A DNA stretch of 64,000 nt from Sipunculus nudus (lineage: Eukaryota; Annelida; Sipuncula; Golfingiida; Sipunculidae). Positions 46,311 through 58,049 of this stretch are shown here, piece after piece. Both the position numbers and the translations under genes were made by a program. The stretch covers positions 12,586,664 to 12,650,663 of the forward strand of contig CM049315.1 in assembly GCA_026874595.1 (NCBI GenBank), in the 5' to 3' direction. The stretch's first letter is position 1. Each line of letters starts with the position of its first letter. The notes beneath the pieces were generated by a model that had not been told where the DNA came from, did not search any database, and saw only the letters and a list, made by a program, of their open reading frames with translations.

Positions 46311-47247
46311 CTAGCTGATAAACCCGGTATACCGGGCTTTTTACCGCGGTTTGGGAGATATATTTACTAAGATATTGAATGTTGGCTCAATAAATGGAAA
46401 ATATAGATTTTTAATGGGATACTCTCGGAATACGATATGTACAAATAATTTTTACTGTTATTTTGTGGCGTTGTGCTCGTGGCAAAAGTCATATCCCGGT
46501 TTGTTTACCTTGAAGATCTGCTCAGTGATGGTTTACATTGCAAACTGTAATGAGACGCGGAGGCATACAGTTTTTCGTTGATATTTGACTGGTTTCTATC
46601 GTTGGTCGTATAAAGAATAGAATGAGGTGAGGAACACAGGAAAGATTAATGAAATGTACGTTGCAAGGAAACTGTTCCTGAAGAAGGAAACAGAAATATA
46701 CATACATCGTAAGTAGTAGAAGCGGACCCAGCGTGCATTGGGTCCGTATCCCATTTTCAGCCACCGCAACCTTTTTTCATCGTATCAGACAAACTTTGAG
46801 GCCTGAAACCCCCGACACCACCCCAGGCCTGTTCCTGAAACTGGGACCTTGAATTAGGTTTTTACATTAATCCTCCTGGGTTTGAACTCTCCATTTCATA
46901 AAGCAAGAAACACGTGATTTTTATCTTTTACTGAGCACGCACGTGGGTCAAATCCCTCATTGAAAGCAAGCGTTATTCATATGAACAATAGTCCTTAGTG
47001 TTAGAGGTTAAGTGACCACGATGCACGCATTCCGATGATTGCCGAAGGCAGTTCGGCTGTGCTCGGTAAAAAAACGGGAAAATCACTCAAAATTATATGC
47101 ATATTAAAAATTATTTATTTTCATATCGCCTATGTCACTGCGGGGATAATAACCTTTAAAATGGTGTATGGCACAATATTGTACACAACGCGGTTATAGA
47201 GAACACTGCGAACAAACGTGAACCGAATTCCTTTTATAAGTATAAGA
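46311..47247. mobile_element. Unclassified 0.94 kb insertion starting CTAGCTGATAAACCCGG
   Basis: Absent from the equivalent spacer near 16345 and present again at 58776-59710, so its ends are defined by comparison. It begins with the hairpin ACCCGG-TATA-CCGGGC and ends near CCTTTTATAAGTATAAGA. An internal hairpin GGACCCA...TGGGTCC lies near 46721-46745. No coding domain is recognised. I could not identify a target-site duplication or class. Confidence 0.6.
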
Positions 47248-47621
47248 TTTGTATCCGTATAATCATTTGTTTCCTTGGAGTACAAATCAATTTTAATCTC
47301 TGCAAGTCTTGGCTTGTATTATAGTTTGTATTATAGAATAATATTTCAAAATATACGTTAACTATTGCAAGCGTTTTGTATTGACGATGTGGAAACACAG
47401 GTTATCATAGATGTACTTATTTGGAAAGCGAATCTCTCAAAACATCCGATATGACCCAATTCTTTTGTTTGTCTTGAAATTTAACCCTCTGGGATTAAAA
47501 GAAATCTGATCGGGTGTGTTTGTGTTTAAATCTGTTTACGTTATTCCTCCTAAAGCAGGCGTCAGGAATAACATATAACATTATCAGCAGCGTCTGAATC
47601 AACAATCGACGCACAAAGGAG
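47248..47621. other. Array spacer
   Basis: Matches 16348-16721 and its equivalents. No gene. Confidence 0.55.
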
Positions 47622-47900
47622 AGTTACAAAAACTGTGCTGCATCAACTAGTCTAAATCCGAGGGATGGACATTCAAAAAGGTAAAACGAGGAACAGACGA
47701 TCTCCGATCACAACTTTAACGGAGGAACAGCTGGGCGCGCTGCAGGACGCGTTTAACCGTCACACCAACCCAGTCGGACGAGCCCTGCATGCCGTCGGTC
47801 AGTCCGCAGGGCTCAGCAGGCGTGTCACCAAGTGTGGTTTCTGACCGCCAGGGCGCGCCACCGGAGGCGGAAAGGAACCGCCAGAATAGTGGCACATGTA
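47622..47900 (+). pseudogene. Type-A homeodomain relic 4
   Basis: The least damaged helix 1: it reads ACGGAGGAACAG without the stop-bearing insertion of relics 1-3. It shares the helix-3 base deletion and the CTGACC change, and has private changes (CATGCCGTCGGTCAG, TCCGCAGGG). The shared helix-3 lesions imply one ancestral inactivation. Confidence 0.9.
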
Positions 47901-48339
47901 TACTTGATCAAACATTTATGTCCGTGATTCATAAAATTATACTGATGTGTTGAGACATGCATTGACACAAATCAACGCGCAGCGTGTTTACCGGGCTATT
48001 TTATAACATTCGCTGGCCTTTTTTATTACTAAACTAGAGAATGAATTGGATTTTAATTATTTGTAAACGTACAGGTGTCGTAAGTTTATTTTTTTATATC
48101 TACAAAGTAAAAACGAAAGGTTTGACATGAACATAATTATCAGAAATGACCTTTTTGTTTGAGTCTTACTGTATGCTTTTGGAAAATATTCATATTTAAT
48201 TTTAATATATAGATAAAAATTGATCATGAATACACAAAAAACAAAAACAAAAAAACAGCTCACCCCGAAATGCATTTAACCCCTGATACATGCTACACAT
48301 ATATTTATGTATAAAGATGTATATCGCCCTACCTCCTGC
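47901..48339. other. Array spacer before Harbinger relic
   Basis: Equivalent to 17004-17415. No gene. It ends where unit 1 continues into its (TA)n tract. Confidence 0.55.
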
Positions 48340-48920
48340 TTCTTGGCGAATCCTTACTTTTAGCAGATGTTGCATTTATCTACATTACCAGACGTGAAGA
48401 GAAAAAGAAGAAGAATCCGGTTTAAAGACGCTTCTGCGCAAGGCCTTGGCTTTTTCGCAAGCCATAATATGGCCAGTACGAGAGGCTCATGGCAAAGCTG
48501 GCCAGGGAGGATTCGCCAGGTTTCAAAAACTTTCAGCGTGTGGATCCTTACCTTTTTCAGTAGCTACTTAATCGTGTGGGATCGAGGACCAAGAAGCAGG
48601 ACACCTTCATGCGCAAAGCCCTCGAACCAAGATTACGGCTTGCGTTGACGTTACGTTTCCTGGCAAAACGGGATCCTTACAAGAGTCTTGAGTACGGCTC
48701 CGCGTGTCGAACAACGCAGTTTTTCTACTATATTCCCAGAAACTTGCGAAGCCATCAGAGCGTAGTGAGCGGAGGACGTTTTCTTTGTCCAAATTCACCT
48801 GAAGAGTGGATGGTGGTGAGTCTGAACTTCTCCCGGAAGTGGAACTTTCACAATACTATTGGAGCCTTGGATATAACTCGACATACCCTCGGCACTACTC
48901 CTTGGGCAATCAGGACTGAA
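48340..48920 (+). mobile_element. PIF/Harbinger transposase relic (copy 1)
   Basis: Broken frames give a recognisable HARBI1-type nuclease N-terminal half: a KRKRRRIR phrase (about 48390), a FKNFQRVDPYLFQ-like phrase (about 48523), then in the frame 48576-48971 TKKQDTFMRKALEPRLRLAL, KSLEYG and EEWMVVSLNFSRKWNF, ending at IGALD where the first catalytic Asp would lie. The rest of the DDE domain is gone. In-frame stops interrupt the first third. The family is inferred from recalled motifs. Confidence 0.7.
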
Positions 48921-49559
48921 CCGCCGGAGCTCGGTTTAACTCTTGCTGAGCTCGGCTCAATAAGACGTTAACTTGCAGGAAACTCGTATTCATGTCGGCT
49001 TCAATTCATACGCAACTAGGAAATACTCAGTGTGACTCGAGAACCCACGGGCGTTACTCGGCCTGAGCTCGGGATAACTCGGCTTGTTATTCGAGACCGA
49101 GCGCAACGCCGATCTGTGCCGAGTGAGTTCCGAGTAACTCCGAGCTCCATCCGAGGGCCCCACGATTCACGTCGATCTCTTAACTCGGAATGATATTTTT
49201 GAACATGTTCAAAATTTTTTTTCCGGGCTCCACGAGTGACACCGACTTGTGCAGAGTTTTCCCGAGCATGAAGCCGAGTGTATCCCGATTTCTGACCGAG
49301 TAATCCCGAGTCCCAACTCGGAATTACTCGGCCTCAAACTCGTGAAAATATGAGAGCTGCTTTAATGTTCAAGTTACACATGAAAGTTATGCCACTGTTG
49401 AGTTGCCAACACGCTGAACGTCGTGATCGTTTCAGTCAGCCGGTACATGAATAACAGTTTGACTGCGTTCGTCGCGTGTGGACCTGAATATCTCACGCTG
49501 ATTGGCTGAGCTGGAGACACATTTTAAAACCGGCCTGCCGCGATATGCAATGGTCTGAT
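48921..49559. repeat. Region dense in ACTCGG/CCGAGT words
   Basis: At about 48925-49350 the words ACTCGG, GAGCTCGG, CCGAGT and CCGAG occur more than a dozen times in both orientations at irregular spacing. The same block follows the second Harbinger relic (about 61335-61755). It may be subterminal repeat sequence of that transposon or a decayed minisatellite. The rest (49350-49559) shows no gene. Confidence 0.5.
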
Positions 49560-50096
49560 TAGACTGGTACCCTGCTCTATTATGGCCCTCAGCCAAGCAT
49601 AGAGACAGGCGTACAACGCCATCTTAAGTACTCCTAGTTGCAACTCCTGACTAACCTGTAGACTGGTTCCAACTCCAGTATGCACGCTCATACCGGTTGC
49701 CATGGACGTTCACGCGATCCTGGTTGGTTATCCGTGAAGATTTCTTATAAAATAACTTTCTTTAGTTATATCTAGTTTTCAAATATTTAAAAATGAGTTG
49801 TTGCACAAAAAGTGAATAATGGATGTATAGATTATACGATATACTGCATCTTTGATATTCCACTGTATGTAGCAGTGATTTATTATTAATACCTATTAAT
49901 CTTATCATTATGTCACACGTTATGTACAGCCAACCTTTGGTAACTTCTCTGAACAAACGAAATGCTTATTTTTATCATATATAATACACACAGGAGATGG
50001 AACCAGTCTGCCAGGAGTACAAAAGATGGCGTTGTACGCCCGTCTCTATGACTGGACTAGAGCAGCGGTGCCATAATAGAGCGGGGTACCAGTCTA
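49560..50096. mobile_element. 537-bp MITE with 9-bp target-site duplication
   Basis: Begins TAGACTGGTACC and ends GGTACCAGTCTA. Imperfect terminal inverted repeats extend about 110 bp, including CGTACAACGCCATCTT and its complement. TGGTCTGAT flanks both sides (49551-49559 and 50097-50105). The matching distal unit has a single TGGTCTGAT at 61958-61966 with no element, which is the empty site. It is non-coding. The 9-bp duplication and long TIRs suggest a Mutator-like family, which is inference. Confidence 0.93.
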
Positions 50097-50510
50097 TGGT
50101 CTGATAAACGGTGACAAACTGACTCACTGAGGCTGAGGGTTATATATAATCAAATAGCCGAGGACATAAACGTATTAAAATTGATACAATGGGATTAGAT
50201 ATACTCTCTGACCCTCTTATTTCATCGACTGGTAAACTAGGGCCGTTCCGGACAGTCAGGGCCAAACATCACCGCCTAACTGAACTAAGGTCTTTCCCAG
50301 TGACGTAAGGATTTTATAGTGGTCTTTCCCAGAATCTTTTTTTCAAAACCAACATGGTTTAGTAACCGCCTATTGTGGGCTTCCAGCTTGCTATATATAG
50401 TAATTAGTTATGTAAGTTGCCGCGTGGTAGCAGTACCGGCACTAAATGGGACACAGTGAGAGCCGATTGATATCTCTGTCAGAGCCATTTCATTGACTGG
50501 GACAGTCTAC
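50097..50510. other. Remainder of the Harbinger-associated insert
   Basis: No gene. Shared with about 61967-62390 with small indels. Confidence 0.5.
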
Positions 50511-50590
50511 AGGCGTATCACCCAGTGTTGTTTCTGACCACCAGGGCGCGCCACCGGAGGCGGAAAGGAACCGCCAGAATAGTGGCACAT
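50511..50590 (+). pseudogene. Type-A homeodomain relic 5 (3' end only)
   Basis: About 80 bp matching the end of the type-A homeodomain and start of its 3' UTR (CAGGCGTATCACCCAGTG onward). It keeps three C residues where relics 1-4 have two, so it did not lose that base, but carries TTTCTGACCACC in place of WFQN-coding sequence. Confidence 0.8.
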
Positions 50591-52490
50591 GTATACTTAA
50601 TCAAACATTTATTTCTGTGATTCATAAAATTATACTGATGTGTTGAGATATGCATTGACACAAATCAACGTGCAGCGTGTTTACCGGGCTATTTTATAAC
50701 ATTCGCTGGCCTTTTTATTACTAAACTAGAGAATGAATTGGATTTAATTATTTGTAAACGTACAGGTGTCGTAAGTTTATTTTGTTTATATCTACACAGT
50801 GAAAATGAAAGGTTTGACATTAACATAATATTCAGAGATGACCTTTGTGCTTGAGTTTTACTGTATGCTTTTGGAAAATATTCATATTTAATTTTAATAA
50901 AAAGATAAAAATTGATCATGTGTTCTGTTCCTTGGGCATCCAGGGGAACGAGGGAATTAGCTCCACGTAGATTTATATATACATCCATGTTTTCTTGTAC
51001 ACATTTTCTCACTAATCATGATCAATCATGATAAAGTCCATCCATATGGTAATAATAAAGTTTATTCTCTTCTTAGTTCACAAATTAAAATATATATCCA
51101 AAATACTGAAGGTTGACATTTCTAACTACAAGAATGATCATAAGATTTTCCTTTAAAAAGTTTCTAATCTAATTAAATGAGGCTTTATGAATTTAAATAA
51201 AAACAGAAAAGAGTCCTGCTTTGACTAAAAGTGCCCAAAAGTGCTTGTCTGTCCGAGGCCTATAAAGCCCTTAAGTACATGTCCCTAAACCTGACTAAAC
51301 AACCAGATACTTGATTTAAGCTACTGAATATTATAATACTGACCTAAAACAAGCATTAGAAATACTGTCCATTTAGAACTAAGAAAAATCTTGACCATCC
51401 ATATCATCTAAATATATTAACATAATGAACTTACATAAAGTCTTATATAAAATGACAAATCTGGTTGATAAGTCAAGTTGACAATCTAAGGATCAACTTG
51501 CTCGATGGAGGAGCAATTTTAAACGATCCTAAACACAGACTATCACTCAAATGTAATCCAGGGTGACTAGCCGCTGTCCAGCAAAGGTTATCTGCATTGC
51601 AGGGGGTAGAGGATTCTACTTACATGCCTGTACTGGATGAACCTGTATAATAAGCTAAACTGAAGAGTAAAAAGAATTTATAGTTATTTGGCCCAATAAT
51701 CACCATAATCATAACACATGACTACACAGAAAATCAGTTCACTCCTAAATGCATTAAACCTCTGATACATACTACACATATATTTATGTATAAATATGTA
51801 CATATATATATATTTATTAAAAGAAAAATTGATATGCAATAATCTTTTCCGTTAAAATGTCTAATCCTAAAATATATTTCCGTCAATATGTCTAATCCTA
51901 TATTCTATTTATGTTATTATGTCTAGTCCTATAATCTATTTCCTAAAATATGTTTAATCCTATATGCTATTTTTGTTAAGATGTCTCATTTTTGAAGACA
52001 GGGTGTGTCATACACCTATTATCTCTAGGAATCGTTCAAGACGGCATACTTTATTCCTGTATAGCTATAAAGAAATACTGCATTTTAAACTTTTAATTTA
52101 TTTCACTTACTACGTAAATTAATCAGTTGTAATAATAATAACAGATGTAAAAACAATAAAGGTAAAAATTTCTTTGCTGAAATTATCACTTTACCATGTT
52201 AAAATGAATATATCTGATTTTTTTTATTCCGGGGTTGCAGACCAGCAAGAGAGCTTTTGATTTGTATATTCAGTATGAGATGTGATCGCTTCCATTTCAT
52301 AAACGTATCCGGAAACCACATTGTTTTCTAAATCTGTTCTAGTAACAGACATCTGACTAACCATCATATAATCAAGATATCCCTAAATTTTAAGGCTGCA
52401 AGTTTATGAATGGCACGTCTAAACCTAGGCGTCTGTACCCAGTCTAAACCCTGTCGTCCAATACTGAGCTGTCAGCAGAGTACCGAGCAC
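50591..52490. other. Spacer with an extra 0.8 kb insertion
   Basis: Begins as the usual spacer after a type-A relic. About 0.8 kb (near 50919-51725, starting GTTCCTTGGGCATCC) is inserted compared with 17330 and recurs at about 62796-63600; it is of unknown origin. The 37-bp minisatellite follows (about 51850-51990). Another change near 52070-52250 replaces the tRNA-like B-box. No gene. Confidence 0.55.
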
Positions 52491-52914
52491 ACTGATTGTA
52501 GTACTTACTCCAGTCTCCAGTCTCATTAGACTCACTATCTAACAACTGTTAGTTGTTTGCAGTAAACACTTAAGTGAATGTGACAAACATCCAATTAGTT
52601 GTCCGCACCCACAGTGCTTTCATTCTCTGCAGTAAAACTCTTGAGTAGAATAATTAACCCCCTGTAATCACTCAAGCGTCTCTGAGTAGTACTCGCGTTC
52701 ACGCTGCCCTGACCACGTGAGCAGTGTCACAAGTGATTACGTGTCAATGAGTGAGCACTTGTCAACATTTCTCAGTACCGGTACTTAAACCTCATACATC
52801 TGCTCTCAGCATCATACCTACCACCGCCCACGGTCCACGGTTCTCACAGACTCGCTTCAATCCAGATAAAAATACTACAGTGTAAACCATAAAAGTAAAC
52901 TTTGAGAGAAATTT
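52491..52914 (+). promoter_or_regulatory. Promoter of type-B copy 6
   Basis: Near-identical to the other type-B promoters: CACTTAAGTG, CACTCAAG, CACGTG and AGTACCGGTACT are all present. The duplicated phrase CTCCAGT near 52508 is a local slip. Confidence 0.6.
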
Positions 52915-54105
52915 ATGACAATGTTTGCCGGAGAGATAAGCTTGTCACCCCAGAAGGCAAGGAACGACGCTTCCTTTGTAGTAGATGAGCTTTCTGACTC
53001 GCTGGTGTTTCAAGGATTTAATCACATCGAGGACCTGTTGAAGATGGAGTTTTCTAATGAGGAACCACTGCCAGCTAAATGTGACGATCTTTTAGCGACC
53101 GCCATGTACCAACACATTCTGACGGACGGAGCAACGGAACCAGACGAACCCGTCAACCAACTGCCGCCATGGTCTCCAGTCACACCCGAGTCGCAAACTG
53201 TCTCGGAAGTGACGTCAGAGGTTCAAGATGAGGTCTCCGAGGTAACACCAGAGCATCATGATGCCGTCCCCTTGGTGACGTCAGAGATTCAAGATGACGG
53301 TATAACTCACATTCACGCTCCTTTCCGGATGCAGCAGCTACAAGAAGCAGACGAACTCCCCTGTTCTCTGGATGACCTTTTACCAGAAACACTCCACAAA
53401 GAAACATGTTCTGTCATAGAGCCAGTGTCAGCGCCACCATCCCCGGTGGTCGTGATCCGTAGTCAGAATTTATGTTCAGGTTGTGATGGCTGTTTAACAG
53501 ACCGCTACATTCTACAGGTGAACGGACTCCTGTGGCATGAGACATGTCTGCGATGTTGTGAGTGTCACTTACAGCTTGGTTACCATGGCAAGTGTTACGT
53601 CAAGGACGGCAGGATTTACTGTAAACAGCATTACCGGGAGATGTACGGTGTCCGTTGTTCCAAGTGTGACCGCGTGGTGGCGCAATATGACTTAGTTCAT
53701 CATGTGGGTCGTCATGTCTATCACGTGACATGTTTTTCGTGTACTACATGTGGACGTTTATTATCTACAGGAGAACAGTTTTCAGTAGAAGGATATGATT
53801 TGATATGTAGGGATCACGCAGGCCATTCGTCAATCTCGGGACTGACGAGTTTAACACGGAGGACAGAAACCAAGAGATCAGCTATCGATGACCCAGGGAA
53901 CCCAATGAAACCCAAGTCTAAGCGTCTGAGAACACAATTCATGGACGAACAAGTCGAGCTTCTCAAAGAGGAATACATACAAGAAACCAACCCTGTCGGA
54001 AGTGACCTTGAGCGGATCGCGCTGAAGGTCGGGCTCAGTCGGCGCGTCACACAGATCTGGTTTCAGAACGTTCGTGCCCGGGACAGGAAACAACAGCGTA
54101 AATAA
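52915..54105 (+). CDS. Intronless LIM-homeodomain transcription factor, type B, copy 6
   Basis: 396 residues from the first ATG; the conserved MFAG start is at 52921. LIM1 (about 187-239), LIM2 (about 248-301) and homeodomain (about 335-394) have all zinc ligands and WFQN. It differs from copies 1 and 3 at scattered sites: LVFQGF for LVLQGF, CLTDRY, CSKC, AQYDLVHHV, TETKRSA, AIDDPGNPMK, QFMDEQ and a C-terminal QQRK. None touches a zinc ligand or the helix-3 core. It is closest to the 3' half of copy 5. The poly(A) signal is at 54462-54467. This is the only full-length type-B gene of the distal array in the window. Confidence 0.92.
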   Translation: MTMFAGEISLSPQKARNDASFVVDELSDSLVFQGFNHIEDLLKMEFSNEEPLPAKCDDLLATAMYQHILTDGATEPDEPVNQLPPWSPVTPESQTVSEVTSEVQDEVSEVTPEHHDAVPLVTSEIQDDGITHIHAPFRMQQLQEADELPCSLDDLLPETLHKETCSVIEPVSAPPSPVVVIRSQNLCSGCDGCLTDRYILQVNGLLWHETCLRCCECHLQLGYHGKCYVKDGRIYCKQHYREMYGVRCSKCDRVVAQYDLVHHVGRHVYHVTCFSCTTCGRLLSTGEQFSVEGYDLICRDHAGHSSISGLTSLTRRTETKRSAIDDPGNPMKPKSKRLRTQFMDEQVELLKEEYIQETNPVGSDLERIALKVGLSRRVTQIWFQNVRARDRKQQRK

Positions 54106-56036
54106 AACAGACTTTTTGAATTAACACTGAAATACCCGTACTTTGATGTAATACAAAGGGGATTGTGATTGATTCACAGATACTGACTGCCTAATGTGCT
54201 TAATATATTTACATGTTATTGTAACTTCATCTGTCGTTTCATTCTTGATATTTATACAAATACCAAAAGCCTGTCGTTTGTACCCAGCCCAGTTTCGTCT
54301 ATTATCTGACATCATAATCACACTTATCATTCTTTAATTAACTGTCATTTCATTTTGAATACTACATTAATTGTATATATCTCGTTTTTCTTACATATTC
54401 AATTATGTTATATTAATTTAATTTATAAATTATAGATATTTTATGTTTATATGTAAAATTGAATAAACTTTATTATCACGTATGTATGGTCTTCTCCAGT
54501 CTTTATTTTAGAAAGAATTAGGATCCAATTTTAAGATGACCGTTCATCACTTTTTAATTTAAGTGTGTCTCGTGCGTGTTTAAATTTTCTAAACTGAACA
54601 GCAGTAGTCATGGCATGATCGACTGTGATTGCTGGCTTCCATCCTAACTCACGTCACTAAAACAGTAGGGAAAAGCGAATGTATAAACAAACAATACTAA
54701 AACATGTTTCATGTAGTCACGTCAACTAATTATCCGTGCAGTTTCGTCACTCCGCATCAACGGCCTGTCGCAGCTCTACGACTCGCTTCTCGAACCGGTA
54801 GCGCCATCCAGTGGTTATCGGTAGTGAGTCACGAAACTGTCGTCAGAAGATGACCGAAGTTACTGCGTATGACAAGTGTTCTTCTAAACTACTATTGTGC
54901 AACTATATGAAGACGCACAAGAACAAGCAGAAAAAAACTTCTTACTTGAATGTTAAATTACAGCCACATATCATCAATGATATACGATGTTGTGGAAGAC
55001 ATAGGGAATGTTATGATATCAGACAGATGTTGTAGGTGGGCAGCTTGATTATTAATTGACTCATTTAAAATGTAGAATTAATTTGTTTTCTGACTCTCTC
55101 GTATTATAATAAATGAAAAAAAAATCCCATCAGAGCCTCTGCATGACTGTTATCCAAAAATGTATTAGTTACTTATAAATCGTAATAAGATTTTAAAATG
55201 GTCTTTGCGAATTTATCCAGATACCGGAATTCAAACCTCTCAAGGCGCGCTCAGATCGCAAATTATTTCATTCATCATGATAAATGCCAGGTTGGAAGCA
55301 CGGTATTGGGTTTAAGAAAGCAATTAATAAATACAGGCGCTGGCGGAGTTGTTCTCTCTAATTGTGTTCTGGATGTAATAAGGCGGAGGTGTTACCTTTC
55401 AGAGTGCGCTCGATAAATTCCAGGCTCTTTTTTTCTTACAAATAGTATGCATGTATTTTTGATGAGAAAATATTGAAATACACATTGGAAGTAACCCATT
55501 AACTTAAAGGGGACCAATCACCTATTTAGCATGTTGAATTAACACAAAAAATAGCTTCTTCCCTTTAAATAAATGTTTACCTGCCAAAACATTGCCCCGA
55601 AACCGTTTGCTTACTCCCGTAAACGAGTGTTAAAAACAGTGGACCGGGCGCTATCAAAGGTGTCAACATAAACATAGCGCGTGGGACACTGTGCATCGCT
55701 GAGCAACAACACCTGCCAATCACGTAAAACCCTGACTGACTTGGCTGCTAAATGTTTTACATGTTACCGCCAGCTGAAACTTTGTGTGTTGCGGCTCACA
55801 ATGGGACCTTCGGTCACACGGACTTGTTATGGTTAACAGACACCCGTGGCCTGTGTTTAAAAAAAAAAACACACAGAGCCATAACAATGCGTTAAACAGC
55901 CGTATGCGAGGTACTGAGACTGTAAGTTGGGATGGTATTGCTTGGATACATTTGTATAAAGCAAAACTGAACTGATAGTGTGAAAGATGGACATAATATT
56001 GCTCCTGATTATGTCCCTTATCTCCCATCATATTAT
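54106..56036 (+). other. 3' flank of copy 6
   Basis: Matches 41978-43904 closely: AATAAA at 54462-54467, the 74-codon frame at 54811-55035 and the GGACCAATCACC repeat (about 55507-55870). No further gene. Confidence 0.65.
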
Positions 56037-58049
56037 TGTATCCGCCAAAACAGAGTTTTGCGGATACTATGTTTTCAGCTGCACGCCGCCGCCGCCGCCG
56101 CGTAGGTGTCCGGAGAACTCCTCCGTAACCGCTGGGCGGAATTTTACGAAACCCGGGATTATGTTCGGGTCACATGTGAACTGCTGCGCCCCGATTTTGT
56201 TTTGACCTCTGACCTTTCATCTGCGCTCTGCGTCCGTTTGTGCGTCTGTTTCCACACATAAACCATCATATCTCGGGAACCGTTTGACCGATCAGGAAAA
56301 TTTTTTTTTACACAAATGTAGCCCTTGGAGAGCTTTATAACATACACAAAAAAATGGTGGCGCCACCTGCAACCATGTTTGCACAGTGTCCATCTGGTCG
56401 TCTGCCTTGGGTTAAAATCACTCATATCTCTGCAGTGACTAGACAAATTCACCTGAAATTCGGCATGCGTAAACATCCTGGATAGCTTTTCTGATTTTAT
56501 GACAGGTGGCGCCACCTACATTCACGTTTACGCTGCAGACATCCAAGCTCATATCTCGGGAACCGTTTGACCGATCAGGAAATTTTTTTTTGCACAAATG
56601 TAGCCCTTGGAGAGCTTTATAACATACACAAACAATGGTGGCGCCACCTGCAACCATGTTTGCACAGTGTCCATCTGTTCGTCTGCCTTGGGTTAAAATC
56701 ACTCATATCTCTGCAGTGACTTGACTAATTCACCTGAAATTCGGCATGCGTACACATCCTGGATAGCTTTTCTGATTTTATGACAGGTGGCGCCACCTAC
56801 ATTCACGTTTACGCTGCAGACATCCAAGCTCATATCTCGGTAACCGTTTGACCGATCAGGAAATTTTTTTTGCACAAATGTAGCCCTTGGAGAGCTTTAT
56901 AACATACACAAAAAATGGTGGCACCACCTGCAACCATGTTTGCACAGTGTCCATTTGTTCGTCTGCCTTGGGTTTAAATCACTCATATCTCTGCAGTAAC
57001 TTGACTATTTCACCTGAAATTCGGCATGCGTACACATCCTGGATAGCTTTTCTGATTTTATGACAGGTGGCGCCACCTACATTCACGTTTACGCTGCAGA
57101 CATCCAAGCTCATATCTCGGGAACTGTTTGACCGATCAGGAAATTTTTTTTGCACAAATATAGCCCTTGGAGAGCTTTATAACATACACAAAAAATGGTG
57201 GCGCCACCTGCAACCATGTTTGCACAGTGTCCATCGAGTCTGCCTTGGGTTAAAATCACTCATATCTCTGCAGTGACTAGACTAATTCACCTGAAATTCG
57301 GCATGCGTAAACATCCTGGATAGCTTTTCTGATTTTATGACAGGTGGCGCCACCTACATTCACCTTAACACTGCAGACATCAAAGCTCATATCTCGGGAA
57401 CCGTTTGGCCGATTGGGCCAAAATTTTGCATGTGTATAGATCTCACATAGCTCTTCATCATACGCAAAACTGGTGGCGCCACCTGCAGCCATTTTTGCAC
57501 AGCTCCTGTCTGTCTGCCATGGGATAAAATCACTCATATCTCGGCAGTGGTTTGACATATCTGCCTAAAATTTTGCAGGTTTATACATCCCCGACAGCTC
57601 TCTTGATTTTATGACAGGTGGTGCCACCTGCATTCTAGTTTATGCAGCAGACATCCAAGCTCATATCTTGGGAACCGTTTGACCGATTGGGCCAAAGTTA
57701 TGCATGTGTATAGTTCTCACATAGCTCTTTATCATACGCAAAACTGGTGGCGTCACCTGGAACCATTTTTGCTCAGCGTCCATCTGTTTGTCTGCCACGG
57801 GCTAAACTCACTCATATACATGTAGTGCTTTGACTTATCTGCCTTAAATTTTGCATATGTATACAACTTGGACGGCTTTCTGGATTTTGTGGTATGGGGG
57901 GCAACCTACATACACAATTTGGCTGCAGACATCCATGCTAATATGCAACACTCAATTTTCCCTTTCCACTCAATCCATGCCTCACTTCACCCGTTCCACT
58001 CTGATTTAGGCGGATACACGTAATCGCTTGTCGACTACCCGTATTTTAG
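56037..58049 (+). mobile_element. Helentron/HINE-like element, second copy
   Basis: Same position and ends as 43905-45586 (TGTATCCGCC start; GGCGGATACA and a hairpin before the end), but 331 bp longer: six 280-bp monomers (near 56268, 56549, 56829, 57111, 57390 and 57660) against five, plus small indels. It was copied with the unit; monomer number changed afterwards. Confidence 0.72.

Noticed and set aside
46311-46350. Hammerhead ribozyme suggested by CTGATAAACCCGG followed by a stem
   Set aside because: The CTGANGA core is altered and no GAAA follows the stem, so the catalytic core is absent.
48367-48648. 93-codon frame MLHLSTLPDV as an independent gene (also at 60773-61054)
   Set aside because: It overlaps the Harbinger relic in a different frame from the recognisable transposase motifs.
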